Source: Blastobasis lacticolella (lineage: Eukaryota > Arthropoda > Insecta > Lepidoptera > Blastobasidae). Taken from it: a stretch of DNA of 64,000 bases. Positions 43,141 through 55,809 of this stretch are shown here, in pieces. The notes below the pieces were generated by a model that was given only the letters and a program-made list of their open reading frames with translations, ran no database searches and was not told the DNA's origin. Numbering within the stretch: position 1 is the stretch's first letter; each line of letters starts with the position of its first letter. The DNA is taken from contig LR990054.1 in NCBI GenBank assembly GCA_905147135.1, positions 13,181,001 through 13,245,000 of the forward strand, read 5' to 3'. The position numbers and the translations under genes were made by a program.

Positions 43141-43330
43141 TTAACCCCTGACGAAAAAGATGGGTGTTTTAAGGTTGACGTGTGTATCTGTGGCTTTGTG
43201 TGTCTGTCTGTGGCATCGTAGCTCTTAAACGATTTGATACGGTTTTCTCTATTTAAGCCAGTTAAATAGAGATGATTCTTAGCTTTGTTTGATTAAAATC
43301 GGTTCTGTAGTTTAGAAAAAAATTGAGTTT
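43141..43330 (+). repeat. Dispersed repeat with GTGTCTGTCTGTGGCATCGT
   Basis: Begins TTAACCCCTGACGAAAAAGA and runs to GATTAAAATCGGTTCTGTAG. Reverse pieces at 28806 and 36150. Includes an imperfect hairpin at about 43245-43272. Confidence 0.55.
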
Positions 43331-43574
43331 AAGTAAATTTGGTCGGGGTTTTCCGACTTTTTCTGTCGGTTAGGTTACGTGTACGAGTCTCTGGAGATTA
43401 TGAGGTGGTAGGTCTCTGTCAAGTCTGAGGAGTCTGGTGAGTACTACCGCCTTATCTCTGTCGCTTAGCAATAATGCTTGCATTGTGGTATTTCGGTTTG
43501 AAGAATAAGGTAGCCCTATTATTGGCATGAGGCATTCCATCTTCTGCATTTTTGTTGCTTGCAACCTAAACACA

Positions 43575-43655
43575 TGGATCGTAGATATTACGGGTGACAG
43601 TTACCGCTTACCATCAGGTGGGCTGTCTGCTCATTTGTCACAGCGTAGCAAAAAA
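43575..43655 (+). mobile_element. LINE 3' tail scrap with A run
   Basis: GTTACCGCTTACCATCAGGT then GGGCTGTCTGCTCATTTGTC and a short A run. The preceding 200 bases are unexplained. Confidence 0.5.
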
Positions 43656-43659
43656 AAAA

Positions 43660-45045
43660 GGATTATGTATATTGGCTTTATTTTGTGATGTGTGATGTTT
43701 TGCAGTATGGGTTATAGCATCAACTCGTACCATTACGGATGTAATACAAGACATCTAATGATTTAGTTAAGAAGCTGACCTTAGACCTCTGTAAACCAGA
43801 AAATGGACAGCAGCAAATTGCAAATCCCTCCACCAATCATTAATTCCTTATATAACTTTGAACAACTGAGTATCATTGTCCATTTCATATACAATGGCTT
43901 AATATTGACATACAAGACGGAATCCCATTATGGGCCTGCACATGTAATCAACGTCGATTGTCAAAAGGTCAACTTTTTCGCCGTCTTCATTTTATTGTGT
44001 GGACAATATCTTCATTTTATTGTGTGGAAACGGACTTCCTGTGCCGACCGGCTGTAATGCGGTGAATTGTTGAAGAAAATATTGCGCAAGTACAGTGCTG
44101 GCATCCGAATAGGACCGCAGGGCACCAATCATAGCCGCAGCCAGATATATGTGGCTATACAACAATACATTAATCATATTATAAATTAAGCCACGGGATG
44201 AACACATACAAATGAATGCACGTGGATATGTTTTGCGATCCTTCGGTTAATTAACTAAACTAAATTAAATAAAAAACAAAGCAATTATAATTACAAACAA
44301 CACTCCGCTAATATGAAGGAGGCTTAAATCTAACAGTGACAACAGAACCATAACAATACATGAGCATGTCGCAGAGCAGACCGGCACGAGAAGGTCGGAC
44401 TACCCAGTAAACACTGTATCCACTTTTACCGACTTCCGTATTTGTGAATTCATTATTCGCTAAGGCCTTAGGGAATCCGATGAATGTAAGAGGTATGGAA
44501 GAAATGGAAGCATATGGGGAAGAAAGCTAAGAAACGATACTTCCCAAGGCTACTATAAACTTCTTTCACACCACTTTACATTTACATCAACAGAGGCATA
44601 TACGAGTATATAAGGGATAGAGAGGTATATTTTCACATTCATATCACTAAAAGGTATGGTTAACACGTAGCATTATGCACATAGCATTATGAGAACAATC
44701 AATAAGGGAAAGTGACTAGCACAGCTTCGCTGGTTTTAAGCGCATCCATAGTCAAAAGAGAGAGCGAGGTACTATGCCACTATTATAGTCTAGACTATAT
44801 TGTAGATATATATGAACGATTTTCGAAGCCAAGGTTTCGGTAGAGCAGCGATGTTGGCGATAAATACAAGTACTTAGCACAGTAGGAGCACATCAGCGTC
44901 GTCTCTCACGCACGCGTGTGAAAAATACGAAACCGAAACTAGCGGATGTGTCTTATTTACAACCGACTAATGTAGTGCAGGTTGAAATCTGCAATCTTAA
45001 ACTACAAAAAATGTGAGCGTAGTTAGCCACAATGTAATAATAAAT
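43660..45045. other. Intergenic, nothing recognised
   Basis: Contains a near-exact short duplication, CTTCATTTTATTGTGTGGA at about 43986 and 44010. No gene seen. Confidence 0.4.
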
Positions 45046-45048
45046 AAT

Positions 45049-45258
45049 CATCTTGACGTTAATGTCCCGGTTATGCACTCGCGCGCGAAGGCCCGGGGTC
45101 CACCTTGACCATGATGCAGGATTAGGCAGATCACGTAATTACAGTGGAGCGACTGCTATCTGACCTCCGTGACCTACCAGGGGAACCTGACCAGAGATCA
45201 CGGTTACACAGTCAGTCGCCTGAATGTGCAGGATTATCACGATGTTTACCCTCACCGT
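45049..45258 (-). mobile_element. SINE fragment
   Basis: Reverse complement of the body and tail of the family at 40042 (GACGTTAATGTCCCGGTTAT to CACGATGTTTACCCTCACCG). The tRNA-like head is missing. Confidence 0.75.
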
Positions 45259-45575
45259 ATGTATTTTTGACAAATCAAAGTAGCAATAGACATTCAAAAA
45301 ACTGTTATAGTGTACCTATTGAAATTTCAGTGGACCGACCAACAGTTTCTCTTCTGCGATCTCAACAGGATGCAGTTTAAATAACAATGTTAAGAGACTG
45401 GACACTGCAATTATTTTATTATTATGTGCAATTAATGCAATATCTCACACACAAGTTTCTAGAGCAATTAGACATAAGGTTGCTGAGATGAGAGATATTT
45501 AAATCGGTTCAAGCGGTCGGGAATTACGATGACATCACGTACAAATAGCGAATAGCGGTTGCATTCTAAGTTTGT

Positions 45576-46548
45576 AAAGCCACGTTGACACGATGCGACT
45601 ATACTTCAAGAAACTTTTCCAAGAGAGTATTTTATTGAGTATTAAGCATCACCTAAACTAGGAAGTACTGGATTAGATTATAACGTAAGTGTAGGTTATA
45701 AAAAATTCTAAATTAGATCTCCTGAATGGGAAATTAGGAGACTCCTGTATGTAACATTGAAGGCTAGATACTGCAAGTGATTTTTTGTGACAGATTATTG
45801 CGGTAGGGGTAAAAATGTGCCGAGTAATACAGACGTGATTTAATCAAACAACCAATCTAAATTTCTTTATTGAGTAGGACATTTAAATATGTCTTTCAAT
45901 TTTATAGAGTTAGAAAAGTAGGATAATAATGATTTTGATGATTCTAGGAGGCATAAAAATATAAAATTTAGTCCGAGTTCCCACTTATCCGGCAGCGTTT
46001 GCGACCGAGTTAGTTCAGATTCTTTTGTAACAACTACAATTCATACTTTTAAGTAGGTCAGTTTATATTGACCTACCAACCCAAATGTATGAACTATAGA
46101 TATCCTACGTACATTAATCCTAATGGATTAAGCTGACTATTCTCTTGCCTATAGCTACTCTGGCTTGCTTGGCTGCCTCATTCGTCGAAATGAAACTCAA
46201 TACAGAAGCACCACTCACCACGGGCTCGGTACTCATCCCCATTACCTGGACCCTCAAGTGGTGTCCACGCGAAGATTCGAAAGAGCGTTTCTCGCTTGTA
46301 CGATTCGGATATGGAATGAGCTCCGAGCCACAGTGTTTCCTTTGGACTATGACATGAGATCGTTCAAGAGTTATATTAGTAGTCTCCTTAGAGGCGGGCA
46401 ACGCATTGGTAGCGCTCCTGGTGTTGCTGATGTCCATAGGCGGCGTTGACCACTTTCCATCAGGTGGCTCGTTTATCTGTTTGCCGTATTACATTGAAAA
46501 AACGCGTGAACTTACTTCAAGCTAACTTATATCGTGTCAACGCGGCCT
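45576..46548. mobile_element. Possible larger DNA element framing a LINE piece
   Basis: AAGCCACGTTGACACGATG at about 45578 and ATCGTGTCAACGCGGCCT at 46531-46548 are inverted near-copies about 950 bases apart. No transposase frame lies between. The LINE piece at 46150 would be a later insertion. Tentative. Confidence 0.35.
46150..46497 (+). mobile_element. LINE C-terminal fragment
   Basis: The plus frame reads HPHYLDPQVVSTRRFERAFL, ACTIRIWNELRATVFPLDYD, MRSFKSYISSLLRGGQRIGS, APGVADVHRRR and a stop, then GACCACTTTCCATCAGGTGG and an A-rich end. Best preserved member of the group at 29632. Confidence 0.8.
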
Positions 46549-49435
46549 AAGGCTGAAATGTATTCACTAGCTGCTTGTCTTACTATTCTGTTATTTAGTA
46601 ATTGTCCCCAGCAGGTCACGGGTGCCCTTCGTTCTTAAGGTTCTTAAGAATCTTTAAATTACCGGTTCTTATGTCTCAGTAAGATTGTGGAAACTTTATA
46701 GACTTACAGTGAGTTAGTCCACAAAATTATCTACTAAAGACGACCCGGTAAATCTTTTAAGTTTTCAATATCAACGATGTTTCCAATTGCCACAAATATC
46801 TATGTCTTAAACATTCTACACTATATAGTTTAGACTGAGACGGATATAGACTACTTTTATCATCGTCCAACTAGCACGACCCGAGCACGAACTATTGGTA
46901 AACAATTTAACAACTCATTGTCACACGCCATTTGGAGAGAAAAGTTATATAATTTCAACCTTTTAACAGCAAATATGGATAAAGTATATCAGCGCGGTTA
47001 ACCCTTCAACCTCAAATAACGTTTTAACATCATCAAGTCAAGGTGGCCGCGCCCCTCTCCCATAGTTCTCGTGGACTAGTTGGGACATACTGCCGTGAAG
47101 AGTGGTCAACAACCAAGCCAACGTAATTTATTTTTAATAGTAGGTATATACACAGCAAACGTGGAACGTGAAAGAGGCAAAGGAGGTGTGCTTGGATCGT
47201 AGCTTCTAGAACTAGGCAATAACAATGGCATTATCTTCCTGCCTACCCCTGTGAGGTGTAAGTGTGTATAACACAAACAAACAAATGCTTGAACAAATTG
47301 GCTATGCTTTCTTCTTCGATTTTAACAAGCGCATGTTTAACAATTTTAGAATCGCCTTACAAAAGTGTTCCCGAGATCCACAGACTACTTACTGTTTTGG
47401 ACTACCAAAACTATTTCCCAGTAGATTTCTTTTCTTACTACAACAGATCAATTAACGCACAACTCAATTAAAATATTAACTTGATCTATGGACTGATTTA
47501 TCATAAAATTATAAAAATCAAGTAAAACTAAGACACATAAAGATAATAAAGCTTAGGAGTAAAGCTTACTCCGATTTCATTATCTTTATGTAAACAACAA
47601 AATTACCATGTGTCTTGAATATCACGGCCATGTGTAATATCCTATTAGCATATTCTGATCGTGCTCCATTGAGTTCGATTAAGTACTATTCCGTTTATGT
47701 TTCACTAACCTACACAATACTCGGGCTATATTGGATGAATATTCATGGTTTTGTACATTGTGTTACAGATAATCTATATGTGTGTTTTTAAAAATTTATG
47801 TACCTTATTTAGCTTAATATAGCTTGACTTTAACAAATAAAATACGCAGTTACCAGTTAAAAAAATATTTTGGTTTGATTCTACATTTTCTTTACATTAA
47901 TTTAATTTATTCGTAAAAAATTATTCGCCACTCTACAAGGCTATAGAGCACGTTACGTTTCACCTTAGATTAATTTACAAAACCATTGTTATAATCGTGA
48001 TGCTCCGAAGTCATTGTACCAAGGCTGCTGGTTAGCAACTGTTTTTTTTTCAACACAGTAGGTCACAGTTTACGCCACGAGTCATGCTTTGATGGGTTGA
48101 CACGCGACGCAGAGACGAACTAAGGAAGTGCATTTTAGTTTTTTTGTTCAAGTACATTCGTAAAGTTTTATGGAGTGTATTATTATTTTCTGGTAGTACA
48201 AATAGTCATTTTGCATGCATTAAAGAAGTGATAAAGTGCCTATTTACTTAGTTATTTGTAAATTATTCGCTTATACTTTTATTTATTTCATGCTTCTCTG
48301 TGACAAATTAGCAGACTACCAGACTAACAGACTATTAGCAGACTCCTGATGGTAAGATAGTTGTTGAATTATCACAAACTTATTTTTTAAATGTGGATCA
48401 GGAACTCATTTGCCCTTTACTCACCGAGACACGCTCATTGCCAAGCTAAAATATACTTGTTCTTTTTTAATTAAATTAGATTTTTAAGGATTATTATGGG
48501 ATTATAGGAATTTAATAAATGTATGTGCGTAATATCTTATACTTTACATGTAGTACAAATGTAGTACATATTGAGATTATTTATCACGATGATAAACTCG
48601 TACTTAATTCGGCTCTGACGGCAATTTTATCGTTTAGTTCCGATGCTTAACTTAACTAGAGCATTGTAATAGGAATCGGTATGTTACGATGTTATGAAAA
48701 ACAGATGATTAAAATTTATCGTCAATTACAGGTTTTCGTACACTATTATTAAAAAAAGAACTTACTAAAAACACAAAAGAAAAATTAAATTAGGTAATTA
48801 TATATGCAACTGTTTTCTACAGGTCTCTACATTATTGCAATAGAGTTGTAGAGCAAGCTCTACAAACAACAGTAATTTTGTTTCAAAATGTCATGAGAAC
48901 AAAAATATCTAGGTGGCGCAAGGCTTCACCGAGATTGTTTAATCAAAGTTTTATTAAAATAATAACAATGGTATTATTATTCAATAGAAAAGTTCAAACT
49001 CCCAAGGTCTGTGAATATTTGCAACAGTTTCTTAAAGCTTAGAATAGAAACGCACCGTTTTGTTATTTAAATTTATTATATTTGCGTATAATTTAGTTAT
49101 TGTTATATTGTTAGCACGCCAGAAAATGGTTCGTCTTTCTTTACAGTTCGATATTACAAATCTGTGAATGAGAATTGTTTGTCGTTGAGAGCGATTTATT
49201 TTATTGGAATAGCCTGATGTGCCTTTAACTATTGGCCTCAAGTCCGGTAATATAATAATGAGTCGATTGAATGATAATTCGATCTCAATCGCAGCTCAAT
49301 GGCCGTTTGACACGTTTTGGGTGTTCTACTGCTATTACTAATGTATCGATTGAACTGTAGTTGGAATGCTATGGGAGCTCAGTTTTACGCATTTTTGGTA
49401 TTCTGCTACAATTTAAACTGGCGTTGAGCTGCTAC
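46549..49435. other. Intergenic, one hairpin only
   Basis: Nearly 3 kb of AT-rich DNA with no supported gene or element except the inverted pair at 47535-47547/47579-47591 (ACATAAAGATAAT and its complement). Confidence 0.4.
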
Positions 49436-49439
49436 AGCA

Positions 49440-49720
49440 ATTCAATTATCATTCTGTGCTGGTTTGGTCACGTGTTGCGCAAGCCTCAGGTAAATAGGCG
49501 CCTTAACCTTCCGGTATCAGGAAAGACGTCCCGTAGGCCACCCAAAAAGCGATGGATTAACATCGCTGAGTCGGATGCGAGAGCCAACGGCCTACGACGC
49601 AGGGATGCGGAAGACCGGGCGAAGTGGAAAAGAATGAGTTGGAAAGCGGAACCTGGCAGAGGCCGGGATAAGCACAAGGACGATAATGATGATCTTCCGC
49701 TATCCTTCGCCTTATGCTCG
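49440..49720 (+). mobile_element. LINE (RTE-like) C-terminal fragment
   Basis: The plus frame reads CWFGHVLRKPQVNRRLNLPV, SGKTSRRPPKKRWINIAESD, ARANGLRRRDAEDRAKWKRM and SWKAEPGRGRDK, the WxGHV ... PKKRW ... AxDRAxWR ... ADP end of endonuclease-reverse transcriptases. The frame runs on to 49798 into unrelated sequence. Confidence 0.8.
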
Positions 49721-49799
49721 ATTAAGCCACTTGCAAGCTGCCTCGCAAGTGGCAAGTGCATCCCTCGTGCGCCCGCTCGAACCCGGCGTGGCACTTAAC

Positions 49800-52450
49800 T
49801 CGATACTGGCGTAGAATATAAACAGTCAAATTTGGTACAGTGTACAAGCCGGCCGTATGAAGAGAGTTTCGCGTAAAATTGCACGTATTTGTTGACGTTG
49901 CTCATTCATAGAAATAGCACTGGATACGGTGTAGTGTAAACACACACTGTCTGGGCGCTCCCCACTTTCTTTGACTATTATTAAATCAAGCATTATGGTC
50001 CATTCACTGACACGTGAAGCCTCTGCCTGATCGCATCTGCTCTGTTCATCTCCGGGAAGCGGATTCTCAATCTTAGGGCGTGCGCTGCGTCAAACGGGAC
50101 CCACGCAGGTGTCACGCTCAACACCGCTCACGCCCTTAGAGATAACAAATCATGAATCGTATTATTACACCTTATTCACCCACTAAGCCTCTCGAATTCT
50201 GTATTGTATTCTATATATTTTAAACTAGATTCTCCGCAACGCGGCCGGATACATGCGCCCGCGCCGCTCGCCGTCGGACGCGCCTAATTGCCACGATTCC
50301 CTCACCTCGAATTTCATACCTCTGTTAACACAAAGGAGGTTACCTAATTATTCTAATTAAACGCGTCAGGTGCAGCAAAGTGTGGTTTCTACACAGTTAC
50401 GAGCAAGGACTAGTAAATAGGTAATAAGCGTGATTTGTATCGGTTTCTAAAAACGTTGATTGTTTTGTTTCGGTATTGTTTCAGTAAATATCGGAATAAT
50501 TTAAAATATGAAACTCCGTTCTCGATTTTTAAATAAGTCTAGCTATTCATACCGATAAATCTTTTTAGTTACAGTTTAAGAAACATTTATTTTCTCAAAA
50601 AGACTTACATAGAAAATACTCTTTCATTTAAACATGCCGATTAACGTTACAAATCCGTTTACAAAAATAGAGTTCACATTCATATCTATAATAGTTGACA
50701 ACGATTTCGTTCACCTGAATCGTTACAATTTCGAAGATTTCATTGGATTAATAGTTACATTTTGACAGAAAATAGAGCACTTGCATACTGAACCTTTCCT
50801 AGATAATGCACAATTGAAAACTGAATAATAGATAAATAGTAGGCAGTTAATAAAACCCTGCTGACAAGTAAATCAGCCGCGACCAATCGAGCGAAATAGC
50901 GGCACGACATTCAACCCGACCTATTGCAACCATCCATTGTGTACTTGCAATACATTTCTGGCAGTACGTTAGACATCAACGCGCTGCGGTTGTTATAATA
51001 TTTTGGATGTACGATTTTACTAGTAATTATGGCAAGTTGCGTCTGTATGTTTTAAATATTCGCGTACACAAGCAAGTTATAATTAGAATAATGATTGTAT
51101 GTCATCACAAACTTTGTACTTTAGCTGACGATGCGGTCCGCCTTCCATACTGTGTGATGTTTTCTTTTCTAATTTATTTTTATTTTTTGTATTTTAAATA
51201 CTTACAAATTATTTATGTCCCCTGATTCTCAAGCTAAGTGAAACTTGTGTTATGAGAATCAGTGGTTCCACCATGTGTCTGCCACAATAATTTGCAAACT
51301 AACATTATGCCTGTTCTTATGTACATTAAAACAAAGAGAAAATAAAGAAAAAAACTAAAGCAAAATAATCTAGAGAGTGTATTTAAATTATTGGACTACC
51401 CAGGCATTAGACCACCATCTTACCTAGTAGTAAGTGACGATGCGGCCGATGATGGAGCTTGCCTGTCCAGGAATAGCCTATTCACTCTAGCCTTGAAGGC
51501 GTCTCGATTATAATGATCAGGGAACACACTCGCAGGAAATCTTTAGCCGTATGCATTATAAAGGTTAAACTAAAGCGGCTCGTAATTTTTATTCGTAATC
51601 GTAATCGTATTGTTGACGACAATGTAGTCCGCATTAAGTACTGTGTGATGATGATTATATTCATGAAACTATACTGTATTGACCTACTACCCACCCACCT
51701 CAGGGAAAGCGGTAGGTCGTTTCATTTCTATTGCCGTCTAATTCAGTCATTCAATTCGGAGTACTTAAATTATTTGTAGAAAGTCTCGCAGCAATTAGTC
51801 CAAGGTAAGGAAAGTAAATCGCGTGACTAATCCCTGGCACGAGACATTCCGCAATAGCACTGTAATTGGTACCTACCCGTTTAAACTCCACCGTAAAATC
51901 ATAAAGTCATAGACGGAAATCTGTACCTGAAACGGTCTATCGTAAAAAAATAATTGCAAAGATCAGAGATATACTTGACTGCATACGTACACATGGTTCA
52001 TGATCGTAGCTTTTGATTCTACACACGGAAACGACATAATCACATATCTTCTATGTTGATAAATTGTTATGCAAATTCCTTAGCCACATAAAACCATAAC
52101 AGATTATCAACTGAATTAAAACCGAAGAATTAATATATAACGTAATACACACTCACGCCCGTAGGTATCCCTAGAAATTAAATAAGAATTAAATCTTCGA
52201 GTAGTAAAACAAATAAGTGGTTACATAATTAACCTAACTATTATTTACAGCAAACAATAATTAGAAGTAATTGTAAATTAATTTATGCTTGATGCCGGAA
52301 ATCATTAAACATTTTCTAACCGATTAAAAGCGATTTATTAGGAGATATTATTTTACAAAGCTAGTAAATATGTCTTCAAGGTAAGGAAATATGCATGATC
52401 AATTTATTATGGACACTATAGATACCTACCCACTCTTTGCTGATTATGTA
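49800..52450. other. Intergenic, one inverted pair in a GC-richer patch
   Basis: TCTTAGGGCGTG at about 50072 faces CACGCCCTTAGAG at about 50130, with GACCCACGCAGGTGTCACGC between. A GC-rich spot at about 50235-50300 could be a regulatory or exon island, but nothing codes convincingly. Confidence 0.35.
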
Positions 52451-52529
52451 ATAATTATAAAAGTAGTTACCAATATGAATTTTCAAAACTCCTATTAATA
52501 TTCTGGTATCAATTCGAAAAACATACCAT

Positions 52530-52669
52530 CACGGGGTACCAATCGGCTCTCGAGGCCGTACAACAGGGTCCCCAGCGGAAAACCTTGGTCAACGTCATAC
52601 AGCACCACGTCAGTTCGGACTTCAGTACCGCAACGAGCTCGCTACTCGGTGTGTCTCCTAGTACTGTGG
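52530..52669 (-). other. Exon-like GC island, strand unresolved
   Basis: On the minus strand a good acceptor (ACTTAACTCCACAG) and a consensus donor (GTATGT) bracket about 140 bases open in one phase (LGDTPSSELVAVLKSELTWC, then CMTLTKVFRWGPCC). The plus strand is also open, with a more ordinary composition (ITGYQSALEAVQQGPQRKTL) and a stop at 52679. No family recognised; could also be a repeat. Confidence 0.3.
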
Positions 52670-52689
52670 AGTTAAGTTGATCCTCTTCT

Positions 52690-53225
52690 TAAAAAGTACC
52701 TAGTCTAACTCTGATATTTGTTGCTAACGTCATAATCTAAGACAGTAAATGCAGCGTCGGGCGGAAGACGTGTATGGTCGGTCGTTTAATATCCACTGCT
52801 AGTATTTTAGGCCAACCGTCACACGCGCTGCGTACTAAATCCGCTGAGTTTCTGCTCGGCTAATCCTGGGTCTGGTTTTATGGTAACCATGACCAGAACC
52901 TTCATGATAAGGATCTTTAAAAGCAATAAAAATTACATTCTATCTTTATCTACATTGATGGTCGTTACTTCCGTTGATGATTGGTTTAAATTAAAAATTA
53001 AAATTAAATTAAATTAAATGTCATTTATTTCAGGTACATAGGTCCCATAAATACATAATTAATAATGTCACATCTAACACAATAATAATAATAATGTCAT
53101 ACACGCAACGTCAACCAAGAAAAATTACAAAAATGTAATTAAAATGTCTAGATGTAAAATTCACAATGTCAATGTTAAATTACTAATGGTAAATCACATT
53201 AGACTAAAAAAATAATATTTAATAT
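52690..53225. other. Intergenic, nothing recognised
   Basis: An AAATTAAAATTAAATT run lies near 52990. No gene. Confidence 0.4.
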
Positions 53226-53229
53226 AAAT

Positions 53230-53961
53230 TATAAATAATACTATTGAAGTTGCTATCAAATAGATAGAAACCATAGTATATTGATACTATTATTCTATTC
53301 GCGGACGTACGCACTCTCTCTTCGAAGGAGGCCCTAGCATTTCGCAATACTGCGAAGAAATCGTTAACTCTGTGCTCAGCGAACATACCAGACGCACTTC
53401 ACCTCCACGGTAACCCCAGCATGCCCCTGAAGGCGTTGTTATATTGTACTCTTAAGGTGTTATACGAGTACTTAGTGAAGGAGTACCACAGGTGGCTAGT
53501 GTAGAACCCCTGGCAGTACGCCTTGAACAGAGTCACCTTGGCGTCGTTCGAGCAGCGAGCGAACCGCCTCGCCAGCATGTTGCTTCGCGCGGCCAGCGCC
53601 CGCCGCGCCCTCTCGAGGTCCTCCTCATCCACCAGCCTATCCGTGACCACATGGCCCAAGTATTTAAACTTGGTTACAACCGCTAGCTGTGTTCCACATA
53701 GGTAAACCGGTAGGGTAACTTTTGGCAAATTCTTATACACAAATGTCATAACTTCTGACTTTTTCACATTATATTTAAGGCCATGAATCATAGCGTATCG
53801 TTCACAGATTACTATTAATTTTCTGAGACCCTGGATCGAGGGGCTCAGCAACACCATATCGTCCGCGTAGCTCAGGTTATTTATCAAGTGTCCATTAACG
53901 TAGCATCCCACTTTGATATTGCTGAGCTCCTCGATTAGGTCGTTTAAACTCTTGTACCTAT
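53230..53961 (-). mobile_element. Non-LTR reverse transcriptase fragment
   Basis: Minus frame: VGCYVNGHLINNLSYADDMV (catalytic YADD box), LLSPSIQGLRKLIVICERYA, HGLKYNVKKSEVM, FKYLGHVVTDRLVDEEDLER and NAFRGMLGLPWR, then a frameshift near 53399 into SASGMFAEHRVNDFFAVLRN. Domains upstream of YADD are missing. A 5'-truncated, frameshifted LINE. Confidence 0.85.
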
Positions 53962-54273
53962 GAATCTGTAAAATGTATAAAAAATTGACGTTAATCTCCC
54001 GGTTATGCTCTATGCACACGCACACGAGGCCCCGGGGTCCGCTTTAACCATGATCTAGGATTTGACAGATTAGGTAATTACAATAGGGCGACTACCATCT
54101 GACCTCTGTGTCCCTGTTGCTAGGGCGACCTGACCAGATTGGATCATGGCTCCACATTCAGTCACCTGAAAGTGCAGGTTTCACCGTAAGAGCATCGGTT
54201 AGTATTCAACTAATGTACATTACTCAGAAAAGAGTCATTGGCCGCAGTGAGATTCGAATCTGTAAAATGTATA
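53962..54273 (-). mobile_element. SINE insertion with an 18-bp target-site duplication
   Basis: GAATCTGTAAAATGTATA stands at 53962-53979 and again at 54256-54273. Between them lies a reverse SINE of the 40042 family, starting at its B box and ending CCGGGAGATTAACGTCAA. The perfect repeat shows target-primed retroposition at the broken edge of the LINE. Confidence 0.85.
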
Positions 54274-54274
54274 G

Positions 54275-55630
54275 CTACAAGTTTAATGCAAGTAATAGAG
54301 GTAACCGTAACCAAACCAAGTGCATTTTAATTTTTTTGTTACTATACAAATAGTTCAAAAATGATCGTCGTTCATGCACATCGTGCATGAATGATTGTAC
54401 AATTTACTTGTCATGTACAAATTACAAACAACACCTACACGTCCAAGCCAATCTTTGTGAACCCGCTGAGCGGAAAATTATAACCTACCGAATATAGCTA
54501 TTTACAAGAATTTATTTTGTTGTTGGCAGTCAGTGTAGCACTTCCTCTCGTGCAGTTTATTTTGCATTTTGCCAGTTTGTAAAAATTTTTTTAACATTTA
54601 TATTGGTCAATCATTTATACACTGTCAGTTTTGATATAGTTTTTGTCGACGTGGTAGAAAAGCAAAACTTTGATTGTTTTGGAATTACAATACCTATGTA
54701 GATAGGTTAGTGTATGTAGTACCTATGTTTCGCTATAATGGGGATTTCATCATTACCACGATGTCAATTGTCAATTACGAATATCTAACTAAACTTTCTC
54801 GAAAGTGCTACTTACGTCTTGATATTATTCTTATTTAGGAATTACATGAAAAATTCCTAATCCACTTTATTTATTAAGGTATACATAAATTATTTACAGT
54901 TATAGTAAAAATATACAGTAAAACCTACATTTAAAATACTAAAATTATACACTTCCTAATTAAGCTTAACTCTAAATAGGACTACGTCATTCAACGTTAT
55001 CTTTGAAACTTGATTTAATACAAAAAGTGCGTAACACTGTAAAACAACGTAACTTCCCACAATAGAATCTGTGGGAAGTTTTATTTTGGAAGCATTCCGA
55101 TTATTTCGGTAGCGCTAATTCTCAACGAAGTGAATGAAAGTGTTACTCCGTGAGCGCATCCTTGAGATGTACAAGTGAGCCACTGTTTGTAAATTACTAT
55201 TTCGTGGGTACGCTATACCTTCGGCTCGACAGTCGACGATTCCTTGCAAATGCCAGCAAGAACGCTAGGGAAACGTAAAAGTTAACCTACATTTATCTAA
55301 ATTTAGCTAGTGTCGAAACGTAAAATGCATCGCGTAATATTAAAATTGCTCTGGGATATTTCATACAGCTACAAATTGCAATAATTCGATATTATTTTCA
55401 TGACGACCAATTTATGCAGTGCGGATGAATCTACGCAGTTTATACCGTGTGAAATACAATTTATATCGATTTATTTATACGACAACCACGACGTTACTTG
55501 CTCTGCGACATGGGTCGTCCATCGCCCTTTTCGATTAATTCAAATTTATGTGCGAATATTACCATCATATCGTAATTAAAATGTAAAGTGTCTTTTTATA
55601 CAACCGAACACGGCTTTTAATGCTAGAATG
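54275..55630. other. Intergenic, one hairpin
   Basis: AACTTCCCACA (55051-55061) faces TGTGGGAAGTT (55070-55080). Nothing else recognised. Confidence 0.45.
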
Positions 55631-55631
55631 C

Positions 55632-55710
55632 TGAAACTGAGCGAAATGTAGGAGGAAGAATAGAAAAGCGGACCCTGGCAAATGTCGGGATTGGCTGCTT
55701 GGATGATGAT
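55632..55710 (+). mobile_element. LINE tail with GAT repeats
   Basis: RKADPGKCRDWLLG then a stop and GATGATGATGAT, the standard end (ADPGxxRDWL) of an RTE-like ORF. Confidence 0.6.
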
Positions 55711-55727
55711 GATGATATTATTTACTT

Positions 55728-55800
55728 CTAGTGTCGTTCGCGTGGCGTCTACACCACCATACCCTACCCCTACCCAACACCTACCCTACACCTACTTGTT
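55728..55800. mobile_element. Helitron-like repeat piece, copy 5
   Basis: GTCGTTCGCGTGGCGTCTAC followed by CCTACCC/CACCTACC repeats, as at 16833. Confidence 0.45.
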
Positions 55801-55809
55801 TCTGTTGTT

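Noticed and set aside
52750..52762. GCAGCGTCGGGC resembling the end of 5S rRNA
   Set aside because: Only about 12 bases agree and no other part of a 5S gene or promoter is present.
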